Shown here one piece after another: positions 24,482 to 36,023 of a DNA stretch of 64,000 nt. Under the pieces are notes generated by a model. The model was not told the DNA's origin. It saw only the letters and a list, made by a program, of their open reading frames with translations, and did no database searches. The number at the start of each line of letters is the position of its first letter. Within the stretch, counting starts at the first letter, position 1. The translations under genes and the position numbers were made by a program. The DNA comes from Mercenaria mercenaria (taxonomy: Eukaryota > Mollusca > Bivalvia > Venerida > Veneridae), in NCBI RefSeq assembly GCF_021730395.1, contig NC_069367.1, positions 3,470,501-3,534,500 on the forward strand, written 5' to 3'.

Positions 24482-25989
24482 GGAGGTAGGTTACCTTCAT
24501 ATTTGTATGTGCGCATGTCCAACCGGAAGCTAACGTGACGATTTACGACGACGTTTACGACAAACTAAATGTGTTTGTATATTCATTCTTCTGAAAACAA
24601 ATCATAAACCTGTCTTCGATCTGATGCTTTATGGTTTAATAATGCAGAAATAATGAATAAATTGCCGCAGAAACGCTTCAAAACAATGTTGCCTTAAAAT
24701 GACGTCATTGACGTCATGACGTTACGTGTCAGTTACCGCGCAAAATTAATAGCTTTTATCTTGAAAGTACGTAATTCTGTGCATTTTCTTTATTTTAACT
24801 ATTTTCAAATAACCATTATTTGCTGAAATATTTTTTATGAGTCTTTTGCTCTGAATGATAATCAATATTTTGCTTCTTTTATGTAGTTATATTGAAATGT
24901 TATGCGGAATGTAAGAAAATGGATGATGATAAGCAATGTTATTTGGAATATAGTTGGGTGAAAGGTTACTTGTTACAGCCATTTTCAAATAAAAAATCTA
25001 GCAGTTTGATTTGTAATACCTATTTTTCAGGTTCCATTGAAATTTGTTACTTATGTACTTAAACTAAGATCTAAAATTGTTCAAATTTCAGTAGAAAATT
25101 CTGGTTTCTTGAATTGAATTGATGTTACCATGGAAACGAAGCCCGTGACCTATGTATCTAAATGTAAAATTTAAAAGCGTTGACACCGGTCTTTTAAGAA
25201 ACACAGCTTCGGCTTTTTATTTTCATTTCAACAATATCCATGAGAATAATAGCAGCATGCTGAACGAATTTTCCATGAAAAATTCCAGACGAGGGGTACT
25301 GCTGTAAGTATTCTAAGCTGTGAAATTTGTTTGAATAAATGCAAAGAACAGGAACATATAACTTACGTTAGAAATAATATGTTTTAAAGCTACATCAACT
25401 AGAAAGATAATCTTATTCAATACTTTTTATAAGAAATTACGACAAAAAGCAAGATATAAGCTATTCTAAACATCTCTGTTGCCATGGTTACTTTAAACTT
25501 TAAGCAAAATAGGGTACCATGTAAAGTGCTTTGTATTTTGCTAATAATATTACCCAAATATTCCATGTTGGTCATTAACAGTACGGCACTGAAGCCGTCG
25601 AAAACCCCTATTTTTATACATAGTTGTTTAAAAATGAGAGAAAATGCGTTACCATGGAAACACGAGCCCCGCGACATATACATTTTAAGCTAATATTAGG
25701 AAGCTAACGTGCATATTAGTAAAATTATCAATTATGCAGACTTCTACGGATATCAATGGAACTAAAATACACTGAAAAGTGTTAAACATCCGTATTTTCC
25801 TTCTTCTTTCAATATGAAATGCATTTGGAGGGTCATGTTCTTCAAACCTGGATAAAAATTGAACTTGAAGGGACAGAGACAAACGAAATTGAGATTGTAG
25901 CAGTTAAAACTTCATATTACACGAAATACAAAAGAATGCTGCGGTTCAACTAATTTGAATTTACCCTTGTAACAAGGTAACCTACCTCC
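24482..25989. mobile_element. Non-autonomous piggyBac-like element (TTAA-flanked)
   Basis: Perfect 16-bp terminal inverted repeats GGAGGTAGGTTACCTT start at 24482 and end at 25989, each flanked directly by TTAA (24478-24481 and 25990-25993). TTAA duplication is the hallmark of piggyBac (also Kolobok-type) transposition. The ~1.5-kb interior has no transposase frame, so mobilisation would be in trans. Internal oddities are two TGACGTCA palindromes (24700-24707 and 24709-24716) and three scattered CCATGG-containing motifs of the type TTACCATGGAAAC. Confidence 0.85.
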
Positions 25990-26117
25990 TTAAATTGAGA
26001 GACAATTTACTTCCTCATTCCAACCAGTTATAACGCTTTTAATTTAAGACAATGTAAAACGTTAAATCAATATAAAGTACGCGGTATTTTGAAATCACTT
26101 GCCAAAACAAGTTTAAA

Positions 26118-27869
26118 ATGGCGGAAAGTAGTAATAAAATTTCAGCTAAAATCAGCTCCGGCGATGCTGTTCCTGGGCGCAAAGAACAAATATTATGTCA
26201 GCCATGTTCAAGAAAGGATTTACAAACAACTGCTGATGTGTTTTGTTCAGAATGTGACGAATTTCAGTGCAATGACTGTTCAAAGGCACATACAGTTTAT
26301 ATGTTTATGAACAGTCACACATTAGTGAATGCGACAGAAGTAAAACCGAAACCATCTTCTTTTGATATGAAAGGAATGGACATTTGTGAACAGCATGGAA
26401 AATTACTGGAACTTTTCTGTGAAGACGAGATCGAGCTCTGTTGCAGTGCATGTGCCATAGTGGATCACCGGAAATGTCATAGCGTCGTAGAAATACTAAA
26501 GATTGCCGGGAAGTCGCGTTCTGCTGGTTCCCAGTTAAAGACAAAATTGGAAGAAGTAAAATCAAAGGCGGAGATGATTGTTAAACACACTGAATCATCG
26601 AAAGAACACGTCACTAAAGATATCAAAGTAATATTTGTGGAAATTAAAAGAATGCGAGGTGACATGAATAAAATGTTCGACGACTTGGAAGTTTTCGTTA
26701 CCAGGAAAACTGACGCATTTCAGGCTGAAGTAGCTAATAAACTGGCAAAGAAACGATCCAGTGGTGAGAAGCATATCGCTGATGTTACAAAGTCACTGGA
26801 AATTGTTGATACAGCTTTGGAGAATGGGACGCCATCACAGAAATTTATTGTAGAAAAGAAGTTGAAAAGACAGGCCAATGAACTTTACAGGGACGTAGAC
26901 AATGAATGTCAAAATTTAGAGATTGCTACCGCCTTCTTTAAATTTGATGAAACATTAAAGTTGCCACTACTTCCTATTTCTGCATGCGTTCCAGGAAAGC
27001 TAACCTTAAAATACACCCTGCCTGAAGCAAAGAAATATGTCGCACCTGTAGATCCGATTGTTAAATTAACGAAGATTACTTCAATTAAATTGAAGAAGAC
27101 TGGAGATGATGTCAAGGAACCGTTATACACAGGACTGGATTTCCTGCCGGATGGCAGACTGTTTGCCGTGGATAATCTCAACAAGAAATGTTTGATTTAC
27201 AATGAGGAGCTTGAGAAAGTAGGATCATATCAGTTATCGTATCATCCACAGAGTGTTGTTGCCATATCTGAGGCCGAATTAGCGATAACAAGTAAAAATC
27301 CTTGCAAGATAGAATTTCTACGTGTCAGTAAAACTAATGAAATAACTTTGATTAGGACATGTAAAGTAACGACAAATTATGACTCTATATGTCTGAAAGA
27401 TGAAAGCTACTTTGTTGTTGGAACTGTTGATGATACAAGACCTGTTCGTATTGTATCAATGTCAGGAGAAGAGAAAGATTTCAGCGTCAGATTTCCCAAT
27501 AAGAAATATTCTAATGACACTAGTGCGTGCAACTATATAAGTAATACTGAAAAGTTGATACTAGCCGATAAGCTAGAGCATACTGTTTATATATATGACG
27601 TTGCGACCAACACCAGAGTTGTTGTCAAGGACGACCAGATCAAAGAACCACGTGGTGTAGCAGTAGGTCCATCCGACTGTATCCTGGTTTGCAGTATGAG
27701 AACAAATTCTATTGTACAGATTTCTGAAACATATCGGATCTTGTCATCGTTTAAGTTGGATATGAAATGGCCATACAGAGTCTGTGTTTCAAAGGATCAA
27801 TCTATTCTTGCTGTCACAAATTGCTGTGGTGGTAAAATGAAGTTAGAGTTGTTTAAACTCACCTATTGA
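26118..27869 (+). CDS. TRIM-like protein: double B-box, coiled coil, NHL-like propeller, no RING
   Basis: 583 residues in one exon. A degenerate first B-box (C27, C30, C43, C46, C51, C54, H58, H67) is followed by a second (C90, H93, C101, C109, C112, H117, H121). A charged coiled coil spans about 130-260 and probably mediates dimerisation. A linker to ~335 leads to a C-terminal ~250-residue beta-propeller-like part with repeated Asp-rich turns (LPDGRLFAVDN, GVAVGPSDCILV). No N-terminal RING is present, so this is the B-box/NHL class greatly expanded in bivalves, often annotated TRIM2/3/56/71-like. Orthology cannot be given from sequence reading. The ATG sits in AAAATGGCGG and both paralogues begin there. 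The intronless structure suggests retrocopy origin or an intron-poor expansion. No frame breaks seen. Confidence 0.9.
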   Translation: MAESSNKISAKISSGDAVPGRKEQILCQPCSRKDLQTTADVFCSECDEFQCNDCSKAHTVYMFMNSHTLVNATEVKPKPSSFDMKGMDICEQHGKLLELFCEDEIELCCSACAIVDHRKCHSVVEILKIAGKSRSAGSQLKTKLEEVKSKAEMIVKHTESSKEHVTKDIKVIFVEIKRMRGDMNKMFDDLEVFVTRKTDAFQAEVANKLAKKRSSGEKHIADVTKSLEIVDTALENGTPSQKFIVEKKLKRQANELYRDVDNECQNLEIATAFFKFDETLKLPLLPISACVPGKLTLKYTLPEAKKYVAPVDPIVKLTKITSIKLKKTGDDVKEPLYTGLDFLPDGRLFAVDNLNKKCLIYNEELEKVGSYQLSYHPQSVVAISEAELAITSKNPCKIEFLRVSKTNEITLIRTCKVTTNYDSICLKDESYFVVGTVDDTRPVRIVSMSGEEKDFSVRFPNKKYSNDTSACNYISNTEKLILADKLEHTVYIYDVATNTRVVVKDDQIKEPRGVAVGPSDCILVCSMRTNSIVQISETYRILSSFKLDMKWPYRVCVSKDQSILAVTNCCGGKMKLELFKLTY

Positions 27870-29030
27870 GAGTGATGTCTCCTTACAAGACACCATTACT
27901 ACTCAAAAACTCAAATTAATGACGTTGGAATATTCCTCAATTTCTGACTGAAAGTAGATTTGAAATACATTTTTTCACTTCTTAATATCTTTATTGCGTA
28001 CACTAATACTGAAAAATGAACAACTTACTGGTACAACTATACATCATTTTTATGTAGAAGCGTGTATATAAAGAACATTCTTAGGAAAATGTATTCATGT
28101 GCTGGCAGTTTGATATTCACATGTGAAAATGTTTAGTTAAAACAACTAATGGTTAGATAGTCTTAGGACTAGCTCCCAGAATATGACATATATTTCTGTC
28201 AAATTTCATTTCTTATTTTTTTTTTTATTTTTCAAATCTGGTGAAGGGCGCTAGTCTATATTTTATTTCCAATATATCTTACAATCATTCTTATAAGAAA
28301 ATTTCAAAAATAGACGGACCTTTAACTTCGATGATATAACGTTAAAATATTTTTTATTCTCATAGTAGTGGTCAGCCTATGTAGTCTTTAGCACAGATCT
28401 GAAAGTATAATTACACGAACCTATTTTCAAAATTACACGAACCCATTTTCAAAATATTGAATACTTATTGGTATTTTTTCTCACAGGGCAATGTACCTGA
28501 TAACAGCTTTGCGTCGTCTGTTTAAAGTGTTGTTTTGTTTTCATGTTCAGTACTTTTATATATCAAAATTTAATATTAAATCAAACATTGATTACCTGTA
28601 AGATAATGTCACGTATCGAAATATGAAAATTTTATGGAAAGCCGGTGCTCAATGGTAATTTTCAAGATGTGACAGTTGATTAAAACTGCACCTTTCAATT
28701 CACCCCCATCAACTGTGTTTTAACATCGTTATAATTTATTTCTTTATCAATTAAATGTGTCAAGTTTAACTTATCAACTTTATGTACATTGTTAACTAGT
28801 ATAAAGGCTTGTTTTGTGTTTAACGTAATCTCGTTACAAAAGATTGAAAAAAATAAAATGAAGGACAAAACACCCACTTTCATAAGACTTAAATTTATCA
28901 TTTGTATGAACTTGTAAAAATATGTATAGTATAATATAATGTACTAAAACTGTGAAGCAAAAGTGAACAGCTCCAATTATATATTTGGGTCAATGTTATT
29001 TCAGATTGACTATTTCACACAGCATCAATA
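27870..29030. other. Intergenic, no gene recognised
   Basis: 3' flank of the TRIM-like gene, AT-rich. A short direct repeat (ACACGAACCCATTTTCAAAA type) occurs at 28414-28457. Confidence 0.5.
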
Positions 29031-29034
29031 TCAG

Positions 29035-29750
29035 GTTATGTCAGCCATCATCAATGTTTTATCATGTTACATCAACCAGCGTCAATATTTTATCATGTTA
29101 TATCAGCCAGCGTCAATGTTTTATCATGTTATATCAGCATGCGTCTATGTTTTATCATGTTATATCAGCCCGCGTCTATGTTTTATCATGGTATATATGT
29201 TATATAGGACAGCGTCTGTGTATTATCGTGTAATAGTAGCAAGCGTCTATGTTTTATCATGTTATATCAGCCCGCGTCTATGTTTTAACATGCTATATCT
29301 GCCAGCGTCTATGATTTATCATGTTATATAGGACAGCGTCTATGTATTATCGTGTAATAGTAGCAAGCGTCTATGTTTTATTGTGTTATATAGGCCAGCG
29401 TCTATGTTTTATCTTGTTATGTTAGCCAGCGTCTATGTTTTACGTTTTATCGTGTTATATAGGCCAGCGTCTATGTTTTATCATGTTATATCAGCAAGCG
29501 TCTATGTTTTATCGTGTTATATCAGACAGCGTCTATGTTTTATCGTGTTATATCAACCAGCGTCTATGTTTTATCATGTTATATCAGCATGCGTCTATGT
29601 TTTATCATGTTATAGGCCCGCGTCTATGCTTTCTCAAGTTATATCAACCAGCGTCTATGTTTTATCATGTTATGTAGGCCAGCGTCTATGTTTTATCATG
29701 TTATATACGCCAGCGTCTATGTGTTATCGTGTTATATCAGCCACATCGTA
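29035..29750. repeat. 31-bp minisatellite, about 22 units
   Basis: Unit of the form CAGCGTCTATGTTTTATCAT followed by GTTATATCAGC. GCGTC cores are spaced almost exactly 31 bp over ~700 bp, with occasional 38-41 bp spacings. Because 31 is not a multiple of three, long frames remain open in more than one phase; they are not genes. Confidence 0.93.
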
Positions 29751-29964
29751 TAAAAAAATAATCTTCTGGCTTTGAGCATCTTTTTTATTCTGAGCACTGC
29801 AAGATTGTCATGTTAACTGAAAAACAATTCTTAAATTGTTTTGCTTTTTCAGTAAACCTGTCTAACGCTCTATTTATAATTCCACGCAAACCCTCGGGCT
29901 GGGAAAACACACGCAAGCGTATAAAGATCCTTGTAGTCACGCATATGGCAGTGCGCATTAATCC

Positions 29965-30178
29965 AATATTCAGTTTAACCGTATTAAGGTTAAAATCTTT
30001 ACTCGGCAAAAATGACTCTCCTTATACACCATACCGTCACGTGATCAGGGAATTCTGGGTCGGGTATATAAACGCCCGTCTCGCCAGATTCCAGTCTTTT
30101 CGATTCAGAGTCCACTGAACGAGGTAGATTCATTGATACTTTAAACAAAAAAATTAGTTTAAAAACATTTAAAAACTT
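29965..30178 (+). repeat. A1 split direct repeat of the Ngaro fossil
   Basis: Near-identical to 39526-39739 (A2), including GGGTATATAAACGCCCG, which contains a TATA-box-like core and is the likely start region for the element's transcript. The left boundary is set by where similarity to A2 begins. Confidence 0.88.
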
Positions 30179-30359
30179 ACTAAGACTTAATATTTTCTTT
30201 CTAAAAAATGTTAAATTAATTTAAGATGTTGTTTTTTATAAATTTTAAATTTGCACTGATTTAAAATGCTTTTAAAGCAGGTTTTCAAGACGACCACGTG
30301 GCAGCACATGGTGAGCACATACGATTATATTGGAGATCAATAACCTTGTAAATTAATGT

Positions 30360-31960
30360 AACGTTGCATATTATCATAATCGATGAATCTTTAAAAATCA
30401 AATTATTTATAAATATTTTATTACCAGGTGAAAACATTTTAAATAATCTAGAATGTATGCTAGCCACACACGTCCCGCAAACGGTGAAAGAAAAAATTTG
30501 GGCCAATCAATATGTAGAATTGCAAATTATGTTAAAAAAAGAACCAGGGTTGGACTCTGGCGTTAAGCAAAAAATTCATGTGTTGAACGGCGAGTTGATG
30601 ATTTATCATGCCATTACTATAGCAACTGCCTGATAAAGCCTGTCTGAGAAAAGCAGGCTTTCTCAGGTCAGTGACTTGAGAACACTTTGCACAGTTTAAA
30701 CCTATGATTAAATCCAAGGACATCAGATTGTGTCCATCTTGCATTTAAAACTTATTACGCCCTCATACGACACTGAAGTAGGTCTTTAAAATCCCAAAAT
30801 ATAAAAAAGCGGAAGAAACAACAAATGCTAACCTTGTGTTTTGTAACCATATCTCTGTTTTGCTGAACACGAAAGAATAATTTCAATTTGTTCCCAAGTG
30901 AAATTTTATCCGGAATTCAGTTGCTAGACGGCTACCCATTCTCACCAAGCAAACGTTTGAAGTGAATTAAATACACACGCCATAACGCCGCGTGGCAGAA
31001 AAAATAGGCAGTACCGTTTCATCTACCGTTGATTTTATTCCATGAAAGTTCATTCCAGATGCAATATTCCATGATGTAAATGCAGAGAGCTAAAATCCTG
31101 AACAAACGCTTTGCATGGGTCATTTTCCGTTTCTACGAGCGTTTCCGTTATAAAAACTTTTTTGTAGTAATTGCAAATATGGTAGGCATACGCTATATAT
31201 TATTGACATGGTCTCACGTACCTATTAAGAGCGCGTTTATAAAAATATCGGCGTAAATGTCTTTTAGCATTTATTCTAAAAAAACAAGATGGCGTCATTT
31301 TGAAGAAAAAATAAATAAAAAAAAAGAAGTCCGGCAAAACAGCAAAATTTGGTCCACCCCTATTTTTGCACTTTATTTCGCATAATGGTAGGATAAAAGT
31401 TGTTAATAAATTATGGCATGATAAATAGAATAACAGGTTACTGTCATTTGAGAAAGGGTTTTATCAGACTCGGCTAGATATGGTGCTCGGCAAGCCTCAC
31501 TCCTTCCAGGACCATATCTAGCCTCGTCTGAGAAACCCTTTCTCAAAAGACAGTAACCTGTTATTCTCTATTTCTCCAGCTGAAAATAGCTCTACCAAAA
31601 AATTGCTGGAAAAAATCGAAGTCTGGTCTGACGCGTTCATAATTTTTATTTGCATTGATATTCAGAAGCACCCTAGTCAAATCCAAAATCTTTTGCAATA
31701 CTTAGCTAATATAAGGTTTGCAGCGTCGAAACACATTGGTTGGGCTACTTACGACTCGAAATTTAGACTCAAAATGTCTACTGACTCTAGCCTAAAATGG
31801 GAAACGATTGATCCCTGTCTGTGGATGTTATACGTACAACCTATCCAAAGTTTTCAAATACAGTCTAGCCACAAAAGATGTTTCCCTTTTAATAACAAAG
31901 GGTTTTGCAACGAAAGACAATGCAGCTACGCCCATAAATGTCTAAGGTGTTTTTGGTGAT
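30360..31960 (+). pseudogene. gag-like part of the Ngaro fossil
   Basis: The right portion (31603-31959) has the conserved block LLQYLANIRFAASKHIGWA and a C-terminal CCCH zinc finger of the type C-x8-C-x5-C-x3-H, as in gag-like proteins of Ngaro/DIRS elements that bind element RNA. The left portion near 30360-30600 is gag-like by position only. It is interrupted by one of the twin ~1-kb insertions. Confidence 0.6.
30602..31574. mobile_element. Twin ~1-kb insertion, copy 1
   Basis: Near-identical to 32048-33077. Starts TTTATCATGCCATTACTAT. A matching inverted TGGCATGATAAA occurs at ~31414-31425, and the right end is a long hairpin (31426-31570) with arms containing GAATAACAGGTTACTGTC and its complement. 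Non-coding. The terminal pieces suggest a non-autonomous DNA element, family unknown. It sits in the gag-like part of the Ngaro fossil. Confidence 0.75.
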
Positions 31961-32047
31961 ACCCCTGCTTTATCCTGTCCGCTTTACTTTCAGCAAAATT
32001 TAAGAAATAATCAAAGTTCATTTGCTAGTATCCGTCCTAGACAACAT

Positions 32048-33077
32048 TTTATCATGCCATTACTATAACAACTGCCTGATAAAGCCTGTCTGAGAAAAGC
32101 AGGCTTTCTCAGGTCAGTGACTTGAGAACACTTTGCACAGTTTAAACCTATGATTATTTATTTATTTTGTTGGGTTTATTGTCGCACCGACACAATTTTA
32201 GGTAAACCTATGATTAAATCCAAGGACATCAGATTGTGTCCATTTTGCATTTAAAAATTATTACGCCCTCATACGACACTGAAGTAGGTCTTTAAAATCC
32301 CTAAATATAAAAAAGCGGAAAAAACAACAAATGCTAACCTTGTGTTTTGTAACCACATGTCTGTTTTGTTGAACACGAAAGAATAATTTCAATTTGTTCC
32401 CAAGTGAAATTTTATCCGAAATTCAGTTGCTAGACGGATACCCATTCTCACCAAGCAAACGTTTGAAGTGAATTAAATACACACGCCATAACGCCGCTTG
32501 GCAGAAAAATAGGCAGTACCGTTTCATCTACCGTTGATTTTATTCCATGAAAGTCCATTCCAGACGCAATATTCCATGATGTAAGTGCAGAGAGCTAAAA
32601 TCCTGAACAAACGCTTTGCATGAGTCATTTAGCGTTTCTACGAGCGTTTCCGTTATAAAAACATTTTTGTGCTAATTGCAAATATGGTAGGCATACGCTA
32701 TACATTATTGACATGGTCTCACGTACCTATTAAGAGCGCGTTTATAAAAATATTGGCGTAAATGTCTTTTAGAAGTTATTCTAAAAAACAAGATGGCGTC
32801 ATTTTGAAGAAAAAAAAGTAAAAAAAAGAAGTTCGGCAAAACTGCAAAATTTGGTCCACCCCTATTTTTGCACTTTATTTCACATAATTGTAGGATAAAA
32901 GTTGTTAATAAATTATGGCATGATAAATAGAATAACAGGTTACTGTCTTTTGAGAAAGGGATTTCTCAGACTCGGCTAAATATGGCCCGGAAGGAGCGAG
33001 GCTTGCTTCCAGGACCATATCTAGCCTCGTCTGAGAAACCCTTTCTCAAAAGACAGTAACCTGTTATTCTCTATTTC
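32048..33077. mobile_element. Twin ~1-kb insertion, copy 2
   Basis: Same element as 30602-31574 with a few percent difference by eye, inserted between the gag-like and reverse transcriptase parts. It contains a later SINE-tail insertion (32157-32203). The loop of its terminal hairpin is inverted relative to copy 1. Confidence 0.75.
32157..32203 (-). mobile_element. 47-bp SINE-tail insertion with 13-bp duplication
   Basis: Only the last ~40 bp of the SINE (GGGTTTATTGTCGCACCGAC on the plus strand) plus its A-rich end are present, flanked by AAACCTATGATTA at 32144-32156 and 32204-32216. Copy 1 of the twin element shows the empty site. This is an extremely 5'-truncated retroposition event. Confidence 0.9.
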
Positions 33078-33101
33078 CTCAAGTCCGCTTTTCGTCAATA
33101 A

Positions 33102-34750
33102 ATGGTCTTAATTTCAGGCCAAATGCTCGACAACCAAACCAACGTTATCAAGGCCAGAGAGCTTTGGGACTTGGCCAGAACACCCGTTAAAACACCTGTG
33201 TTAAAAGAAAGACTACATTTTTACCCGGATGGGGACGATGCAAAATTTTTGTTAGACGGGTTTTGTTCAAGATTTAAACTCAACTATTGCGGTCCTAGAA
33301 TACCAGTAATATCCGAAAATTTGTCTTCTGCACGACAGCATAAATCTTTATTGTCGGCCAAGTTATTTGAAGAGAAATGTCTAGGTAGACTAATGGGACC
33401 TTTTCCTTCCCCTCCTATATCAAATTTTCGTATAAATCCTGTGGGCTTGGTTCCAAAAAATTCTGGCGGTTGGAGACTTATCACAAATTTATCACATCCA
33501 ATTGGTAGCAGTGTGAACGAATTCATAAGTCCAGAATATAGCAAGGTCCAATATTTTCAATTTGATAATGCAGTAAACATGGTCCACAGACTTGGTACTG
33601 GTGCATATATGGCTAAAGCAGACATCAAGTCTGCCTTTAATCTATGCCCGGTTTGGCCGGGTGATTCTGAACTTCTGGGTATCAAATCCGACGAAGGTTA
33701 CTGGTTTCAAAAAACTTTACCACAAGGCGCGTCGTGCTCATGTTTCATATTTGAAAAATTTTCAAAATTTATTCAGTGGTCTGCTGAGCAGGAGTCAGGA
33801 TCGCGAAATATTGATCACCTATTGGATGACTTTTTTATTGTCGAATCGTCTGTAAATAAATGCCTTCATTCAATGTCTAGTTTTGATCACGTATGTCGAG
33901 AACTTGGCGTTCCTCTATGTGAAGAAAAATGGGTCGGTCCTACACAATGTCTTACATATTTAGGACTTGATATTGACTCTAAAAATCAGACGATTCGGGT
34001 TCCTAGTGAAAAAATAAGAAAAGCTATCAGTCGGCTACAACCTTTAGTTAAAAACCAAAAGAAAATAACATTGAAACAACTCCAGTCGGTGGTTGGACTA
34101 TTGAATTTCATTTCTAAGGCTATACCGGCAGGTCGTGCATTTTTACGCCGACTCTATGATGCCATGGCATATGCTAAGAAACCCCATCACTTTATTAGAA
34201 TATCAAGAAACATGAGAAATGACGCGACTACCTGGTTAGAATTCCTTGAAAAAATTAACGACACATGTATGTTTAGCGAATTAGATTGGTTACACGATGA
34301 TACCCTTGAACTTTTTACCGACGTAACCTTGGCTGTGGGTGTTACTTCCATGGGTCATGGGCGGTTTTTAAATGGCCATCTCACTGGGAAAAGCATGTCT
34401 TTAGGGATATAACATATCTCGAACTGGTATCCATCCTCATTGCATTTTTCATTTGGGGCGGACATATGCAAAACAAGAAAATTCTCTTGAGGTCTGACAA
34501 CCGCGCTTTGGTTGAAATAATAAATAAGAAGTCCTCAAAAAACAGAAACATAATGCATTTAATTCGCAAATTGGTTCTTATTCTCTTACAACAAAATATT
34601 CAAGTCAAATGTAAACATATTTCGGGGAAACGGAATACTATCGCTAGTCGTTTTCAGTGGGGAAAACTGTTCGAAGCACTTCCGGTAGAAGCAGCCCTCG
34701 AACCATGCCAGATTCCTTCCGAGTGCGTGGAGATCTTCAATCTGAAATAG
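33102..34750 (+). pseudogene. Reverse transcriptase and RNase H parts of the Ngaro fossil
   Basis: Reverse transcriptase of the DIRS/Ngaro type: NPVGLVPKNSGGWRLITNLS (finger region), MAKADIKSAFNLCPV (motif A), LPQGASCSCFIFEKF (motif B) and HLLDDFF (catalytic Asp pair). RNase H-like similarity follows to about 34750 (LFTDVT and RSDNRALVEIINKKSSK). In a live element these copy RNA to DNA. Treated here as a fossil part. Confidence 0.85.
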
Positions 34751-35620
34751 ATACCCTGATAGCAGCCTCTTTATCGGATAATACAAAAAAGAGCTACAAC
34801 TACTATTTAGATAATTTTACTGCATTTGCGAACAGCTTAGGTCTCGAACATCATTTTCCACCTAAAACTAACGTCATAGCAGAATTCATTGCCTACCTGT
34901 CCTTGAATCAGTACTCTCACTCAACTGTTAGCGGCCATATAGCCGCTTTAAGTTACGTTAACAAAATCAATGGATTGTCGGACAACACAAAACATTTCAT
35001 GATCAAAGCTATGCTAGAGGGTTTGCGTAAAGGCGCAAGAACTGGGATTGTAGACAACCCATCACCGGCTCAATCCTCAGCAAACTCATTGCGTCCTTAA
35101 GCATGTATGTCGATCCAAATATGAGGTTATGTTGTTCGCGGCCTGTTTCTCCCTGGCCTTTTTAGCTCTGCTTCGTATTAGTGAGTTCGCCTTACCAAAT
35201 AAAAATTCCTAAAAGTATGTCCTGCGTGATCAAGATATTGTTATGGGAACCAACATGATCAGACTTTATTTTCTATCATCGAAAACCGACCAAAGGGGTT
35301 GCGGTACTCATTTAGATGTTAAAATCGATCCCCATAATACCCAGTATTATAATCATATAGCCACATACTTGGCCTACAGGAACAAAACATCTGTCCCACT
35401 TTTCTGTCATTTTGATGGAAGTCCCCTGACAACATTTCAGTTCAATTCCGTTCTTAAAAAAGCGCTCAAATATGCTGGCTTGGGAAATACAGGTCTAAAA
35501 TCACATTCTTTAAGGATAGGAGGGGCAACCACTTTGTTTAAATCAGGATTCCCCATTTCAGAAATCAAATATCGTGGTAGGTGGCAATCAAATGCCTATA
35601 GATCATACATCAGATAATCT
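34660..35620 (+). pseudogene. Tyrosine recombinase part of the Ngaro fossil
   Basis: An N-terminal SAM-like core-binding segment (DNFTAFANSLGLEHHFPPKT) is followed by a C-terminal catalytic part with HSLRIGGATTLFKSG, GRWQS and a terminal YRSYIR, the His-x-x-Arg and Tyr region of tyrosine recombinases. In this group it joins the element's circular DNA to the genome, so there is no DDE integrase. It overlaps the end of the RNase H region, as is usual in the family. Confidence 0.85.
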
Positions 35621-35725
35621 GAGCTGCAGTCGGTCCGAGACCCATAAATTCCTACTAGTTTTCCAGTTCACAAAACACATTCCCGCATCTTCACGCTATT
35701 CATACAAATCTGAAATGTGCATGTG

Positions 35726-36023
35726 TGCTATCCGAGCTTTGCTGAGGATATGCCATTTCGAATTGATTGTTTTATAAATAATATCGTGGCTAACTGAGCT
35801 TTACTGTAGATTATGCCATTTTGAAATAATTATGCCGTGTCTATCAGGATTGTATTGAATGATAAATAATGTTGCGGCTATCCGAGCTATATTGAAGGAT
35901 ACGCCATGTTGAAGTGTGTATATCAAATAAATAAATATAATAAATTTTGTTGCGGCTATCCGAGCTATATTGAAGGATACGCCATGTTGAAGTGTGTATA
36001 TCAAATAAATAAATATAATGAAT
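35726..36023. repeat. ~78-bp minisatellite inside the Ngaro fossil (left part)
   Basis: Units of the type GCTATCCGAGCTATATTGAA, then GGATACGCCATGTTGAAGTG and an AT-rich tail. The last two units are almost identical and earlier ones diverged. A further unit lies at 37967-38049, split off by the LINE at 36024-37966. Confidence 0.85.

Noticed and set aside
28963-29775. Long open frames rich in Ser-Cys-Tyr-Ile and Tyr-His-Val-Ile repeats
   Set aside because: They are translations of a 31-bp minisatellite, open in several phases. There is no start context, splice site or family match.
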